DNA of 12,186 nt from Oscillospiraceae bacterium (GTDB lineage Bacteria; Bacillota; Clostridia; Oscillospirales; Ruminococcaceae), in the NCBI GenBank assembly GCA_900768105.1, contig CAAGBQ010000087.1, positions 1-12,186 of the forward strand. Direction: 5' to 3'. The position numbers and the translations under genes were made by a program. How positions within the stretch are numbered: the first letter of the stretch is position 1; each line of letters begins with the position of its first letter. This document shows positions 7,601-12,186 of this stretch, piece by piece. Under the pieces are notes generated by a model that saw nothing but the letters and a program-made list of their open reading frames with translations, made no database searches and was not told the DNA's origin.

Positions 7601-7921
7601 GCTGCCCTCGGTCAAAAGTGCATCAGCAAAGGCGTTTGCCGCCGCTTTTGTTTTGGTCATGCGGTCATTCTCATACATACTGTTGGAATTGTCGATTACA
7701 AGCACAACATCGGAGGTTGTGCTGTAATTTTTACCCCGAACACTCAAGGTGACTTCCCACACATTGGTTTTGTCCGCAACAGCCTCTGCCTCCTTCTCCA
7801 GCTTTATGGAGCCTTCCTCCGGCCATGTAGGAATGGCGCCGCCGTCCTCCGCAAAAGCGGCGACCGGCAAAACGGAAAGCAGCATAAGCGCCGCAAGGAG
7901 CATTGCCAATAGCTTTTTCAT
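4637..7921 (-). CDS. Large secreted von Willebrand factor A domain protein
   Basis: This 1094-residue surface or secreted protein has a signal peptide at 1-25 (MKKLL, a hydrophobic stretch, cleavage probably after AFA). A VWA domain spans about 55-390. Its metal-binding site is visible as D77-x-S79-x-S81, T150 and D180 (ILSDG), so it probably binds a ligand through a divalent cation. Beta-rich segments follow (about 395-500 and 510-690), then a domain at about 703-830. Next come five PTEPEQ-type hexapeptides (881-910), an InlB/Listeria-Bacteroides-type repeat with FAGWYLDSGF (about 915-978) and a C-terminal domain (about 988-1088) resembling 703-830. No LPxTG motif, C-terminal membrane helix, SLH or choline-binding repeats are visible, so anchoring is unexplained. 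ATG at 7921 follows an in-frame stop. The Shine-Dalgarno site is unusual: either GGAGAGTGA about 12 nt away or AAAAGG almost touching the ATG. Confidence 0.9.
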   Translation of the reverse strand: MKKLLAMLLAALMLLSVLPVAAFAEDGGAIPTWPEEGSIKLEKEAEAVADKTNVWEVTLSVRGKNYSTTSDVVLVIDNSNSMYENDRMTKTKAAANAFADALLTEGSSTRIAVVVFNLTATKTGFYTYQNKADLKQYISNIKKDENNGGTFTQLGIKTAQDLLSSAESTGKNKSMVILSDGVPTKSYRVNLISANVTEVKVDITSNCRSLGRHNTPTIKLEPAAYTTEIAGCDYTKTVGRGYETDYNTSYTVESQAYFNHDRIEGSWRCSHTAFPSATWNYVINANNSNGANNTTGTITGESTGTINFSPTFTAQKTINNLGETTIWEADRTKAAGTTIYSVALQAGSEGEKVLKACASDAAKGYFAIADNETDVAGKLKTAFEKIAGSIAIAAQNGKVSDIMGEKVQLVFSGEPKFTTDEAAYNRGEADVYYSQGKISYNPQTRSLEWEVGNVNEGDNPTIKYKVTVRDGVEVQEGEKLFTNEKATFSYKDYQGEDREQEFRKPEVIVGGGNILVHWYLVNGDGEPINENGVVVEAPSFAKQIKTAEYFSVDGKTALKYNTPYTVSKTDFDNYSYYGYILNGDDMQKADSASVTLTTSSSNQHVWFAYSQEFYIVHVKSGVAGEPEAHSVSAGFDMTAQTSENYLYGGTFDSAACTNTASFNGGNPTSFTPEAGKTYYIWEVDKEYLMPKHMSIWEHNSRGNLDVIGFYLATAIDREYYDEAGFVLDGEAVIANQISQKRSDGSTTAYVSSGRAVVYSQMVINRKDGTKGEYTVKDVFGKDTGYIACYGVDKESKWNDAGDTVEFIPYWITLDGVKVANSVKRTCEYRGEGSNAENKSIAALKNEEVAPIISYVGASNAAPLSVLSAYVADGSPINLTTPTEPEQPTEPEQPTEPEQSTEPEQPTEPEQPSDEITVTVHDAGESYTVTVAKGDLRGKIAYSGESGKLFAGWYLDSGFRTVTDLANITEDAEIYAKYVSDAYLQMKYIENGFFRSHSVYLIAAVEGRDFMETGFVINGESVAANGGSRRVPYSAAYLFGRSVSRNARLIVTEYSLNGIEDGAELVVTPYWVTADGSTVYGTQRCLTMGWYGLEG
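5192..5281 (-). repeat. Five tandem 18-bp repeats encoding PTEPEQ-type hexapeptides
   Basis: Five in-frame 18-bp units differ from each other by about one base each. They encode three PTEPEQ, one STEPEQ and one more PTEPEQ, forming a Pro/Glu-rich linker between the two C-terminal halves of the VWA protein. Copy-number change would preserve the reading frame and only alter linker length. Confidence 0.92.
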
Positions 7922-7986
7922 ACCTTTTAATCACTCTCCAAAAATTTATTTATCTCAACCGCACAGTTTAAAGCATTAAAGAGAAC

Positions 7987-8016
7987 AAAAAAGCGGCTTT
8001 CCTTCCTGAAAACCGC
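7987..8016 (-). terminator. Intrinsic terminator inside the VWA leader, candidate attenuator
   Basis: On the minus strand GCGGTTTTC (8016-8008) pairs with GAAAGCCGC (8001-7993) over 9 bp with one G-U pair and a 6-nt loop, followed by six T residues (7992-7987). It lies about 155 nt after the predicted start of transcription and 65 nt before the VWA ATG. The upstream gene already has its own terminator at 8276-8311, so this one acts within the VWA leader. An upstream ACGGTT (8032-8027) can pair with AACCGT (8074-8069), a possible alternative fold. No known riboswitch or T-box core was recognised. Confidence 0.7.
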
Positions 8017-8178
8017 CCGCGGCAAAAACCGTTGTTTATTTTTGTTTTCTTTTTTTGTTTTAAAGCCGACGGTTAAAATCTTGCTTGTTTTTTACTGAAA
8101 TTATAATTTGCTTGAAATATTCCGTTTGATTACTGCAAATACAATTTCAAATTCCATATTGAAATTATATACATTTAT

Positions 8179-8207
8179 ATTATATCAAAGCAGTTTTACA
8201 TTGTCAA
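8179..8207 (-). promoter_or_regulatory. Perfect consensus sigma-A promoter of the VWA gene
   Basis: On the minus strand TTGACA (8207-8202), a 17-bp spacer and TATAAT (8184-8179) match the sigma-A consensus at all twelve positions and at the optimal spacing. Transcription should begin near 8172, leaving a leader of about 250 nt before the VWA ATG. The flanks are very AT-rich. Confidence 0.88.
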
Positions 8208-8223
8208 TAAATTATGCTATAAT
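8195..8223 (+). promoter_or_regulatory. Divergent sigma-A promoter overlapping the VWA promoter
   Basis: On the plus strand TTTACA (8195-8200), a 17-bp spacer and TATAAT (8218-8223) match the consensus at 11 of 12 positions. Its -35 region overlaps that of the VWA promoter, so the two would compete for polymerase. No plus-strand gene lies downstream; a transcript from about 8230 would reach the terminator at 8276-8311. AT-richness raises the chance of a coincidental match. Confidence 0.5.
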
Positions 8224-8225
8224 TT

Positions 8226-8244
8226 TTGCCAAATCTTGCCCAAA
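8226..8244. repeat. Direct repeat upstream of the VWA promoter
   Basis: TTGCCAAA (8226-8233) is followed ten bases later by TTGCCCAAA (8236-8244), one helical turn apart. The pair lies about 18 bp upstream of the VWA -35 box, where an activator could bind. It is also just downstream of the divergent -10 box. This is a weak candidate on its own. Confidence 0.25.
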
Positions 8245-8275
8245 ACAATCATTTTTTTATCACCTTTTGAACATA

Positions 8276-8311
8276 AAAAATGCAGCCGCGCCAAAAGCGG
8301 GCTGCATTTTT
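8276..8311. terminator. Bidirectional intrinsic terminator after the P-loop NTPase gene
   Basis: AAAAATGCAGCC (8276-8287) pairs perfectly over 12 bp with GGCTGCATTTTT (8300-8311). The minus-strand copy ends in TTTTTT and terminates the pgi-NTPase transcript, whose last stop is at 8331. The plus-strand copy ends in TTTTT then GCATTTTT and would also work for rightward transcription. Confidence 0.87.
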
Positions 8312-8330
8312 GCATTTTTCTTTGTTTATA

Positions 8331-8747
8331 TTATCTTTCAACAATATATTTGTGGGTTCTTTCGGGAAGGTCCTCTTTTTCGCAGGACGCGGCAAAGGTC
8401 ATTTCCACATTAAATTCATCGCAAAGACGGCGAAGCTTATCGGTCATCTTTGCAAAGGCGTCATAGTCGCGGCCGCCGATTTTAAAGGTGGCGTCTACAA
8501 AAATATGGCTTATGTCATAGTTGCCCGCAATAAGTCCGGAAAGGAAGCCATAAAAAGAATTGAAATCGGAAATATCATATTCGTCGATGTCGATAAGGCG
8601 AACCTTGTGAGTAAGGTCAAAGCGAAGAGTGTCGCCGCGTTCGATTGCTACAACGCAGCCGCCGGTGGTTTTTACCGCTTCTTCAATGCTGTCAATAAGG
8701 TATTTGGTTTTGCCGGAGCCTTTAAGGCCAAGGATAAGTTTAATCAT
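8331..8747 (-). CDS. Small P-loop NTPase of unknown function
   Basis: This 138-residue protein begins with a nucleotide-binding P-loop, GLKGSGKTK, at residues 7-15. A probable Walker B strand HIFVDATF is at 81-88, and a helix with KLRRLCDEFNVEMTFAAS follows. Similar stand-alone proteins beginning MIKLI-GLKGSGKT are, as far as I recall, widespread in Clostridia, labelled only as ATP-binding proteins and sometimes misnamed PilT-like. The kinase or ATPase reaction is unknown. ATG at 8747 follows GGGAG by about 8 nt. It lies 55 nt downstream of pgi on the same strand and is probably co-transcribed with it. A cUUCGg-capped 4-bp hairpin (8794-8805) overlaps the pgi stop codon. No good separate promoter was found in the gap. 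Confidence 0.82.
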   Translation of the reverse strand: MIKLILGLKGSGKTKYLIDSIEEAVKTTGGCVVAIERGDTLRFDLTHKVRLIDIDEYDISDFNSFYGFLSGLIAGNYDISHIFVDATFKIGGRDYDAFAKMTDKLRRLCDEFNVEMTFAASCEKEDLPERTHKYIVER

Positions 8748-8802
8748 TTTTATGTCTCCCTCTGTTCTTTATTATCATTGCGCGAACGCAGTTTGACCGA
8801 AG

Positions 8803-10137
8803 TCAGTTAAGTTTGGCTTCCAAAGCCGTCTTCATGTCCTCATAGCCCGGTTTTCCAAGCAGTGCGAACATATTTTTCTTATAGCTTTCAACCCCCGGTT
8901 GGTCAAAGGGGTTTACACCCAGCATATAACCGGAAATTGCCACGGCTATCTCAAAGAAATAAATCAGCTTGCCCACTTCATAAGGGGTTTTCTCTTCCGA
9001 AGTGATAAGAATGTTCGGAACGCCGCCCTCCGTATGGGCAATCAGAGTGCCAAGGCGCGCCTTTTCGTTAATTTCGCCCATATCCATCCCCGCAAGGAAG
9101 TTAAGCCCATCGGCATTTTCTCCGTCTTTTGCGACTGCAAAGCCGTGCTTTGCCTTTTTGAAACGGACGACCGTTTCAAAAAGAGTTCTGCTGCCGTCCT
9201 GAACAAACTGCCCCAGCGAATGAAGGTCGGTGGAAAAGGTTGCCGCACAGGGAAAAAGCCCCTTGTGCTCCTTGCCCTCGCTTTCGCCGAAAAGCTGCTT
9301 CCACCATTCTGCCATCTGAACAAAATCCGGGTCATAGCTTACCAAAAGCTCAAGCGCCTTGCCCTTTTCATAAAGGACATTCCTTGCCGCCGCATACCGC
9401 ATTGCGGGGTTTTGCCCAAATTCCGGAGCCAGATATTCCGCCATACCGTCCGCCGCGCCGGAAAGCAGCCCCTCCGGGGCTATTCCCGCTGCGGCAATCG
9501 GCAAAAGCCCCACCGGAGTCAAAACGGAAAATCTTCCGCCGATGTTGTCCGGCACCACAAAGGTTTCGTAACCCTCTCTGTCCGCAAGGGCCTTCAGCGT
9601 TCCCTTTGCCTTATCCGTGGTACAAAAAATGCGTTCCTTTGCTCCGTTTTTGCCATAGCGTTTTTCAAGCAGCTCTTTAAAAAAGCGGAAAGCAACCGCC
9701 GGTTCCGTTGTCGTTCCGGATTTTGAAATTACATTTACCGAAATTTCTTTTCCTTCGCAAAGGCGCGCAATGTCATACATATAGTCCGGCGAAAGCCCGC
9801 ATCCGGCAAAATAAATTTCCGGCCCGCCGTGCGGAAGGCTGTTGCGGAGCGGCGACTGCAAAAGCTCGATAACCGCCCGCGCCCCAAGGTATGAACCGCC
9901 GATTCCGATTACTACAAGCACATCGCTTTGGCGGCGGATTTTTTCCGCCGCACGCTTTATGCGGCAAAGCTCCTCGCTGTCGTAATCCCGCGGCAGGTTC
10001 ACAAAACCGGTAAATTCCGCGCCCGCTCCGGTTTTATTCATAAGAGCGGAAAGCGCATTTTCTGCCGGCTGTTTTTTTGCGGAAAGCTCGGCTTCGGAAA
10101 CGAAGCCCTTCAGATAGTCAAGGTTAATTTGCGGCAT
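8803..10137 (-). CDS. pgi: Glucose-6-phosphate isomerase
   Basis: This cytoplasmic glycolytic enzyme interconverts glucose 6-phosphate and fructose 6-phosphate. It has 444 residues, the usual size of the compact Firmicute form. Phosphate-binding and catalytic signatures are visible: GIGGSYLG at 78-85, SKSGTTTE at 138-145, DNIGGRFSV at 197-205, the Glu-containing FGESEGK at 283-289, STDLHSLGQ with the ring-opening His306, and VNPFDQPGVESYKK at 408-421 with the catalytic lysine. I chose ATG at 10137 because AAGGGG (10151-10146) ends 8 nt before it. The in-frame GTG at 10146 would overlap that site. A clear promoter lies upstream, and the small P-loop NTPase follows in the same direction. All key residues appear intact. 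Confidence 0.97.
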   Translation of the reverse strand: MPQINLDYLKGFVSEAELSAKKQPAENALSALMNKTGAGAEFTGFVNLPRDYDSEELCRIKRAAEKIRRQSDVLVVIGIGGSYLGARAVIELLQSPLRNSLPHGGPEIYFAGCGLSPDYMYDIARLCEGKEISVNVISKSGTTTEPAVAFRFFKELLEKRYGKNGAKERIFCTTDKAKGTLKALADREGYETFVVPDNIGGRFSVLTPVGLLPIAAAGIAPEGLLSGAADGMAEYLAPEFGQNPAMRYAAARNVLYEKGKALELLVSYDPDFVQMAEWWKQLFGESEGKEHKGLFPCAATFSTDLHSLGQFVQDGSRTLFETVVRFKKAKHGFAVAKDGENADGLNFLAGMDMGEINEKARLGTLIAHTEGGVPNILITSEEKTPYEVGKLIYFFEIAVAISGYMLGVNPFDQPGVESYKKNMFALLGKPGYEDMKTALEAKLN

Positions 10138-10174
10138 TTTCAACACCCCTTGAAGCTGATATTTTCCTATTTAT

Positions 10175-10203
10175 ATAATAGCCTAAATCCCGCCGTTTTG
10201 CAA
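10175..10203 (-). promoter_or_regulatory. Sigma-A-type promoter of pgi
   Basis: On the minus strand TTGCAA (10203-10198), a 17-bp spacer and TATTAT (10180-10175) give a good sigma-A match. The same -35 hexamer precedes the EF-G-like gene. The leader would be about 30 nt. The AT-rich gap after the carboxypeptidase stop (10204-10243) shows no clear terminator. Confidence 0.6.
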
Positions 10204-10243
10204 GTAAACTTTCCGTTAAAATTGTATTTTGTAAAATTTTATT

Positions 10244-11440
10244 TCACCCCGCCGTGCTTACCGCATTCAAAAGCAGCTTTTTAAGCGCGGCAAAAAGGCT
10301 CATTTTCGGAACGGAGCTTTCCGCAATTATGTCGTACCCGCCGATTTCTCCGCCGTTAAGCGTAACCGTGACCCTGCCGATAACATCGCCCGCATTTATC
10401 GGCGCTTCCAGCTTTTCCGGAAGGTATACCGATTGCTCCACGCCGTCCTTTTGCCCTTTTTTGAGCAAAAACGCCGCCGCCTCGCTGCAAACGGGCTGCA
10501 CAGTTTCCTCCGTTCCGTGAGAAACCGGAATCGGCAAAAGGTATTCCTCCGGCGGCGTCATCTTAACAAGTGCAAAATTTGCAAATCCGTAGTCCAAAAG
10601 CTTTCTTCCCGCGGCAAAGCGTTCGTCCGTGTTCGGCGAACCCAGCGTTACGGAAATAAGCTCCATCCCGTCCCGCTCCGCCGAAGCGGAAAGGCAGCAG
10701 CCCGCTTCATCCGTGGAACCGGTTTTAAGCCCCGTGCAGCCCTTATAAAAGCGCACAAGGCGGTTTGTGTTGGTAAGCTCCGTTTTTCCGTCGCGCAGGC
10801 TGTCCATCCAAACCGTGGAATAATTCTTTATCTCCGGATGCTTCAAAAGTTCCGCGGACATAATCGCAATATCCCGTGCGGTGGAAAGATGCCCCTCCGC
10901 ATCAAGTCCGGTGCAATTTTTAAACACGGTGTTTTTCATCCCAAGCTCCTCCGCACGCGCGTTCATAAGCTCCACAAAGGTTTCCTCGCTTCCGGAAACC
11001 GCCTCGCCGAGGGCTACGCAGGCGTCGTTTGCAGAGCTTATTGCCGCCGCCTTCAGCAGCTCGTTTACGGTAAAGGTTTCTCCCGGCTCAAGCCAAATTT
11101 GGCTTCCTCCCATGGAGCAGGCGTGCTCGCTTGCGGCAATCTCCGTTTCCATTGTGAATTTTCCCGCGTCCATCGCTTCAAAAACAAGCAGCAGGGTCAT
11201 CACCTTTGTTATGGAAGCGGGCGGCATCTGCTTATCCGCATCGTGCTCAAAAAGCACCGTTCCGGTGGAACGCTCCATCAAAATCGCAGATTTTGCCGAT
11301 ATGGTAAGGTTCGGGTCAACCTCCGCCGCCTTTTTGATTTTGCCAAGCTCCTCCGGCGTTACAAGTTTTTCGCCGGCGGCGGTCATCGACGCGCCGAAAA
11401 CAATAAAAAACGCCAAAACCACGGAGATAATTTTTTTCAT
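10244..11440 (-). CDS. D-alanyl-D-alanine carboxypeptidase, PBP5/DacF type
   Basis: This low-molecular-mass penicillin-binding protein removes the terminal D-Ala from peptidoglycan stem peptides outside the membrane. It has 398 residues from ATG 11440. A signal peptide is at about 1-22. The active-site SxxK is S76-I-T-K79, the SxN motif is S136-A-N138, and KTG is K239-T-G241. A PBP5 C-terminal beta domain spans about 290-375. The last 20 residues (KMSLFAALKKLLLNAV) form an amphipathic helix typical of membrane anchoring. GAGG lies about 8 nt before ATG; an in-frame GTG at 11449 overlaps that site and was rejected. The divergent SpoVM gene suggests a DacF-like sporulation role, since DacF in Bacillus is forespore-expressed. 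Vegetative DacA function cannot be excluded. No sigma-F-type promoter was convincingly found. Confidence 0.93.
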   Translation of the reverse strand: MKKIISVVLAFFIVFGASMTAAGEKLVTPEELGKIKKAAEVDPNLTISAKSAILMERSTGTVLFEHDADKQMPPASITKVMTLLLVFEAMDAGKFTMETEIAASEHACSMGGSQIWLEPGETFTVNELLKAAAISSANDACVALGEAVSGSEETFVELMNARAEELGMKNTVFKNCTGLDAEGHLSTARDIAIMSAELLKHPEIKNYSTVWMDSLRDGKTELTNTNRLVRFYKGCTGLKTGSTDEAGCCLSASAERDGMELISVTLGSPNTDERFAAGRKLLDYGFANFALVKMTPPEEYLLPIPVSHGTEETVQPVCSEAAAFLLKKGQKDGVEQSVYLPEKLEAPINAGDVIGRVTVTLNGGEIGGYDIIAESSVPKMSLFAALKKLLLNAVSTAG

Positions 11441-11503
11441 ATTCCACACCTCGCTTTTATTGTTAAAAGGCTATGCGCGGCGCCGCAAAAAAATTCCGCC
11501 GTA

Positions 11504-11531
11504 ACCCTTTGCGTGCCCCCGGCATAGGATA
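11504..11531 (+). promoter_or_regulatory. Sigma-K/E-like mother-cell promoter candidate
   Basis: CATAGGATA (11523-11531) fits the sigma-K -10 pattern CATA-N3-TA exactly. An AC dinucleotide (11504-11505) lies 17 bp upstream, matching the short -35 element. It precedes the 48-residue gene and SpoVM, which acts in the mother cell. The motif is short, so chance is possible. Confidence 0.33.
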
Positions 11532-11554
11532 TAGCAAAATCCTTTTCGGGGGCA
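11514..11554 (+). promoter_or_regulatory. Two-part inverted repeat before the 48-residue gene
   Basis: TGCCCCCG (11514-11521) pairs with CGGGGGCA (11547-11554), and inside it AGGAT (11526-11530) pairs with ATCCT (11539-11543). The 3' arm includes the G-run that is the likely ribosome binding site, and it is followed by GGTTTTT then ATG. If transcription starts at the candidate promoter inside it, only the 3' half is transcribed and it cannot act as an RNA hairpin. Confidence 0.4.
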
Positions 11555-11561
11555 GGTTTTT

Positions 11562-11708
11562 ATGAAGCGCCGGCAAAACTGTTTTTGCTTTCTTCAAAGG
11601 CCCGCGCTTTGGTTCGCGGCGGGACTTTTAATCGGGCTTTTGTTTCCTCTTTGTCCGCTTTTGTTTCTGCTTGCCGTTTTACTTATCGCCTTTTCACGCT
11701 GCCGCTGA
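11562..11708 (+). CDS. 48-residue hydrophobic small protein upstream of spoVM
   Basis: From ATG 11562 the product starts with basic MKRRQN, then cysteines and an aromatic stretch. From about residue 15 to 44 it is almost wholly hydrophobic (WFAAGLLIGLLFPL, then LLFLLAVLLIAF), ending SRCR. This fits one long or two short membrane segments with a cytoplasmic basic start. A G-run and AGG lie 6-9 nt before ATG. The SpoVM Shine-Dalgarno site begins 10 nt after its stop, so the two are probably one transcript. I do not recognise a family. A sporulation role is inferred from position only. Confidence 0.55.
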   Translation: MKRRQNCFCFLQRPALWFAAGLLIGLLFPLCPLLFLLAVLLIAFSRCR

Positions 11709-11733
11709 AATTTTTACCGGAGGTGCTTTATCT

Positions 11734-11820
11734 ATGAAAATTGTTGTTTGGAGCAGCCCGAAATTCCTTGCTCCGCTGCTGCGGATGTTCTTTAAAATTG
11801 ATAAGGAAGAGGAAGAATAG
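11734..11820 (+). CDS. spoVM: Stage V sporulation protein SpoVM
   Basis: This 28-residue peptide is a homologue of SpoVM, the amphipathic-helix protein that recognises the convex forespore membrane and anchors SpoIVA for spore coat and cortex assembly. In register with Bacillus subtilis SpoVM (26 residues) it keeps M1-K2, then P9-K10-F11-L12 and R17. P9 and R17 are residues known to matter for membrane insertion and curvature sensing. GGAGGTG (11719-11725) ends 8 nt before ATG, an excellent start. The C-terminus is odd: it ends in four consecutive glutamates, whereas Bacillus ends FRKD. It follows the 48-residue gene closely. No strong terminator follows; a GC-rich hairpin at 11883-11903 with a short T-run is the best candidate. 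Confidence 0.85.
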   Translation: MKIVVWSSPKFLAPLLRMFFKIDKEEEE

Positions 11821-12186
11821 CGGTGCACGCTCTCGCCTTCCCTGTGCAAGCCTTGCGCCATGGCAATTGAGCGCGAGCCTCGGCTCCCCTGTGCAAGGGG
11901 AGCTGGATTTTTGCTCCTTTGGAGCAAAAAGACTGAAGGGTTGTATCCCCTGACCAGTGATAGCGTTTACACTCTTTAATATTTACCCCTTTTCTTTTGT
12001 AACCAAAAGAAAAGTCGTTTCCATCCCCTCGCCGTCCCCGATGGGGTCCCTAACGGCGTATTTTCAATATACCTATTTTGCCCGACCGCCCTGACGGCTC
12101 GCAGACTTTTCCGCACGGATAAAACCTTGCCGCAAGGTAAGCGGTATATCAAAAAACCCCTTTGTCGGCTTCGCCGACATCTCCCC
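11821..12186. repeat. Gene-free, hairpin-rich repeat region
   Basis: No gene is supported in these 366 bases. A 19-bp near-direct repeat occurs at 11832-11850 and 11879-11897 (17 of 19 identical, sharing CCCTGTGCAAG). Perfect hairpins are GCTCCCCT/AGGGGAGC (11883-11903), TTTTTGCTCC/GGAGCAAAAA (11908-11930), CTTTTCTTTTG/CAAAAGAAAAG (11989-12014), CGCCGT/ACGGCG around CCCC/GGGG (12030-12058), ACCTTG/CAAGGT (12124-12138) and TGTCGGC/GCCGACA (12163-12179). The first and last resemble dispersed palindromic elements common between genes in gut Clostridia (from memory). This suggests decayed REP or MITE-like repeats. The region may continue beyond the window. Confidence 0.6.

Noticed and set aside
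8101..8157. 18-codon leader peptide frame in the VWA leader (minus strand)
   Set aside because: There is no Shine-Dalgarno site, and a short open frame in such AT-rich sequence is expected by chance.
7922..8172. Known riboswitch or T-box in the VWA leader
   Set aside because: No T-box core sequence and no conserved cores of cyclic-di-GMP or preQ1 classes could be matched by eye.
10433..11527. Plus-strand open frame of 364 codons
   Set aside because: It is antisense to the carboxypeptidase and rich in Arg, Lys and Cys, without domain features.
11908..11930. TTTTTGCTCC/GGAGCAAAAA hairpin as a terminator for spoVM
   Set aside because: The T-run precedes the stem and A residues follow it on either strand, so it lacks the downstream U-tract.
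11821..12186. CRISPR array
   Set aside because: The hairpins differ from each other and there is no regular repeat-spacer pattern.

Overview
The window comes from a spore-forming-lineage Firmicute, most likely a gut-type Clostridia (Oscillospiraceae-like). The evidence is a 28-residue SpoVM homologue, a DacF-type D,D-carboxypeptidase, a short 'type II' meso-diaminopimelate dehydrogenase, TTG/GTG starts with strong Shine-Dalgarno sites, sigma-A promoters, many intrinsic terminators with long U-tracts, and hairpin-rich intergenic repeats. Base composition is near balanced. No rRNA, tRNA, CRISPR array, transposase or phage gene was seen. The genus is inference.

Layout, left to right. 1-1823 (minus): a paralogous EF-G-like GTPase, cut by the window edge. 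1824-2117: divergent intergenic region with a promoter and a perfect inverted repeat. 2118-2351 (plus): a small XRE regulator, ended by a shared terminator. 2469-3347 (minus): diaminopimelate dehydrogenase, whose start codon directly abuts an intrinsic terminator. 3396-4389 (minus): overlapping PqqD-like and HPr-kinase-like genes. 4445-4624 (minus): a 59-residue peptide gene with a very good ribosome binding site. 4637-7921 (minus): a large secreted von Willebrand factor A protein. 7922-8330: gene-free control region with a perfect consensus promoter, a roughly 250-nt leader containing a terminator, and an overlapping divergent promoter. 8331-10137 (minus): glucose-6-phosphate isomerase followed by a small P-loop NTPase. 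10244-11440 (minus): D-Ala-D-Ala carboxypeptidase. 11562-11820 (plus): a 48-residue hydrophobic protein and SpoVM. 11821-12186: gene-free, packed with hairpins and repeats.

The most unusual part is 3396-8223. A secreted VWA protein, a 59-residue peptide, a kinase-like protein and a PqqD-like protein lie in that order on one strand. PqqD-like domains normally present leader peptides to modifying enzymes, and HPr-kinase-like proteins occur in some peptide-modification loci. The peptide is therefore a candidate substrate. No radical SAM enzyme, cyclase or transporter is visible, so any role in peptide modification is inference. Expression looks gated: the leader before the VWA gene holds a terminator, and two further terminators sit within 12 nt or less of the next start codon (before the kinase and before ddh).

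The right end is a small sporulation and envelope group: a D,D-carboxypeptidase transcribed divergently from a hydrophobic small protein and SpoVM. Together with diaminopimelate dehydrogenase on the left, the window is rich in cell-wall and spore-envelope functions alongside housekeeping glycolysis (pgi).
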